From contig JAESTJ010000045.1 in assembly GCA_016763615.1 (NCBI GenBank), forward strand, positions 1-7,201: a stretch of DNA of 7,201 bases, read 5' to 3'. Made by a program: the position numbers and the translations under genes. This document shows, piece after piece, positions 5,435 through 7,201 of the stretch. The DNA is from Minisyncoccota bacterium (lineage in GTDB: Bacteria > Patescibacteriota > Minisyncoccia > Phycocordibacterales > UBA2100). A model generated the notes under the pieces. It was not told where the DNA came from. It ran no database searches and saw only the letters and a program-made list of their open reading frames with translations. Each line of letters opens with the position of its first letter. Within the stretch, counting starts at the first letter, position 1.

Positions 5435-7080
5435 ATTCCCATAGGCATACCACCTCCTCCCATAGGCATTTCATCTTTTACTTCTTCATCATTAGCTACG
5501 GCCGCTTCAGTCGTGAGCAATACAGCGGCGGCGGAGGCTGCATTTTCTACTCCACTACGTGTCACTTTTACTGGATCAATGATTCCTTCCTCGAACATGT
5601 CTACAATACGAGCTTCTTTTTCATCGCTCGATGCATCAAATCCAAAGTTTCCTCCTTTCTTTACTATATCCCGCAAAATGACAGCTGCATCCTCTCTTCC
5701 TGCATTCTCAACAATTTGTATAAGCGGAGCTCTGAGTGCTTGAATAAGAATACGATACCCAATTGAAAACTCATCGTTTTCCTGAGCGTGTTTACTCTTT
5801 CCAAGTTTCTCAGAAACCTTCAAAAGTGCAGTCCCACCACCTGGTACAATACCTTCTTCAATAGCAGCTTTTGTAGCGTTTACCGCGTCCTCAATTTTAT
5901 CTTTTAAATACTTCATCTCTGTTTCCGTTGCAGCTCCCACGCGAATAACGGCAACTCCTCCAGTTAATTTAGCAATACGTTCTTCTAACTTTTCAACATC
6001 AAATTTAGAATCACTATTTTTCGCTTGAGCCTGTAATTGTTGTATGCGTGCTGCAACATCTTTCTTTTTTCCTTTCCCTCCAACAATCACTGTCGTGTCT
6101 TTTGTGGCAACAATCCTATTTGCACGTCCGAGCATAGCTATTTCAGCATCTTCAAGTTTGCGTCCAAGTTCGTCTGAAATCACTTCTGCTCCGAGTACAG
6201 TAGCAATATCACCGAGCATGTCTTTCTTCTTGTCACCATACCCGGGAGCTTTAACTGCAAGGACATTAAACGCGCCACGCAATTTATTCACTACGAATGT
6301 TCCGAGAGCCTCTCCTTCGACATCATCAGCAATGATTACCAAATCTTTCTTTCCAGCCTGTGCCAATTTCTCAAGTAATGGCAGTATTTCTTGCACACTT
6401 GAAATCTTTTTATCAGTTACGAGAACTAGTGCATCTTTCATTTCTCCCTCCATTCGATCTGTATTTGTAACCATATATGGAGAAACATACCCTCGATCAA
6501 ACTCGAGACCCTCTACCACTTCAGACTCGATACCAAACGATTGTGATTCCTCAACGGTTACTACTCCGTCCTTTCCTACCTTATTAATAGTATCAGCTAT
6601 TTCTTTACCCAACTCCTCTGATTCGGATGAGATAATGGCAATGTTGCGAACTTCTTCTTTACCTTTAACTTCTTTAGCCATTTTACGTAATTCATCAACT
6701 GCATCTTTCGCTGCAGCCTCAATACCTCGTCGCACAACTGTGGCATTTGCTCCCATGGCAGTTCTCTTAAATCCTTCATCAAGAATTGCGCTTGTAAGTA
6801 CCATCGCTGTTGTAGTACCATCTCCAGCCTTATCATTCGTTTTACTGGCGACCTCTTTTACAATTTCAGCTCCCATGTTTTCGAACGCATTAGCCAGAGA
6901 AATTTCTTTAGCTATGGACACTCCATCATTGGTGATAGTCGGACCTCCAAAACTCCTCTCTAATGCTACATTCTTACCGCGCGGACCAAGTGTGATTCGA
7001 ACGGCGTTAGTTACTGTTGCAGCTCCCTTTTTGAGTGCTGTACGGACATCGTGATTAAATATTACTTTTTTTGCTCCCAT
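5431..7080 (-). CDS. groEL: Chaperonin GroEL (60 kDa, Hsp60)
   Basis: GroEL forms a double seven-membered ring that folds proteins in an ATP-driven cycle with GroES. The 549-residue length is close to the E. coli protein. Visible parts are the nucleotide-binding TLGPRGKNV (30-38), catalytic Asp52 in TNDGVSIAKE, GDGTTT at 86-91 with Asp87 for magnesium, Asp398 in IEDAVNATK, and the group I signature AAIEEGIVPGGG (405-416). The substrate-binding apical domain runs from about 190 to 375, and FDRGYVSPY (194-202) matches the peptide-binding face. The tail ends MPMGGGGMPMGM, a variant of the usual GGM repeat. It follows groES by 11 AT-rich bases with no Shine-Dalgarno, so translation may be coupled to groES. 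I see no CIRCE element, but the operon promoter lies outside the window. The sequence contains no tryptophan. Confidence 0.99.
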   Translation of the reverse strand: MGAKKVIFNHDVRTALKKGAATVTNAVRITLGPRGKNVALERSFGGPTITNDGVSIAKEISLANAFENMGAEIVKEVASKTNDKAGDGTTTAMVLTSAILDEGFKRTAMGANATVVRRGIEAAAKDAVDELRKMAKEVKGKEEVRNIAIISSESEELGKEIADTINKVGKDGVVTVEESQSFGIESEVVEGLEFDRGYVSPYMVTNTDRMEGEMKDALVLVTDKKISSVQEILPLLEKLAQAGKKDLVIIADDVEGEALGTFVVNKLRGAFNVLAVKAPGYGDKKKDMLGDIATVLGAEVISDELGRKLEDAEIAMLGRANRIVATKDTTVIVGGKGKKKDVAARIQQLQAQAKNSDSKFDVEKLEERIAKLTGGVAVIRVGAATETEMKYLKDKIEDAVNATKAAIEEGIVPGGGTALLKVSEKLGKSKHAQENDEFSIGYRILIQALRAPLIQIVENAGREDAAVILRDIVKKGGNFGFDASSDEKEARIVDMFEEGIIDPVKVTRSGVENAASAAAVLLTTEAAVANDEEVKDEMPMGGGGMPMGM

Positions 7081-7091
7081 ATATATTTATA

Positions 7092-7201
7092 TTATTTTAG
7101 TACAGCGAATAAATCCTTAGATTGAATGACGTAGTATTCCTTCCCCTCTGATTTGGCTATTTCATATGAATATCCAAATAGAACCGTATCTCCAACTTTT
7201 A
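7092..7201 (-). CDS. groES: Co-chaperonin GroES, C-terminal part (cut by window end)
   Basis: GroES is the 10 kDa seven-subunit lid that closes GroEL. Only the last 35 codons and the TAA stop (7092-7094) are in the window. They read [20 protein letters not shown] and end DLFAVLK, which matches the GroES C-terminus (compare the KVGDxVxF motif and the DILAVxE-type end). The position directly before groEL, 11 bases apart on the same strand, confirms the groES-groEL operon. The N-terminal two thirds, the mobile loop and the promoter lie beyond position 7201. Confidence 0.94.
   Translation of the reverse strand, partial: KVGDTVLFGYSYEIAKSEGKEYYVIQSKDLFAVLK

Noticed and set aside
6044..7054. Plus-strand open frame of 336 codons opposite groEL
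   Set aside because: It lies wholly antisense to the clear groEL gene. Its Ser/Pro/Thr-rich translation is typical of the reverse frame of a conserved gene. No family features or start signals are seen.

Overview
The gene content points to a small-genome bacterium of the Candidate Phyla Radiation (Patescibacteria), most likely of the Parcubacteria/Paceibacteria type. This is an inference from three things: a shortened RF1, a zinc-free L31, and cell-envelope proteins of a style common in that group (a secreted coiled-coil protein with a transglycosylase-like end, a secreted peptidoglycan-binding-like protein, and a membrane-anchored DUF4105 protein). The standard bacterial code fits throughout. 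All eight genes whose stop is visible end in TAA.

Layout, left to right. Bases 1-181 hold no convincing gene, but contain two near-identical 20-base copies and a small hairpin. Then, all on the minus strand: prfA (RF1), a strong hairpin terminator, rpmE (type B L31), a secreted CwlO/PcsB-like coiled-coil protein with a transglycosylase-like C-terminus, a region with a perfect 24-bp inverted repeat and a terminator, rplY (L25/CTC), and a secreted peptidoglycan-binding-like protein. A divergent spacer of about 105 bp follows, then a plus-strand DUF4105 membrane protein. This gene ends only 4 bp from the oppositely oriented groEL. groEL is preceded in its operon by groES, which is cut by the window end.

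The genes fall into three jobs: translation (RF1, L31, L25), protein folding (GroES/GroEL) and the cell envelope (three proteins). No gene has a convincing Shine-Dalgarno site. Several have a -10-like hexamer only 6-11 bases before the start codon, which suggests leaderless or nearly leaderless transcripts.

The points most worth a second look are four. The transglycosylase-like protein appears to have glycine where the catalytic glutamate is expected. A perfect 24-bp inverted repeat coincides with that gene's promoter. The -10/start-codon spacing recurs from gene to gene, with a G always just before the hexamer. The DUF4105 protein keeps the family's His and Cys in an organism type that usually has little lipid metabolism. 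No new multi-gene system is evident.
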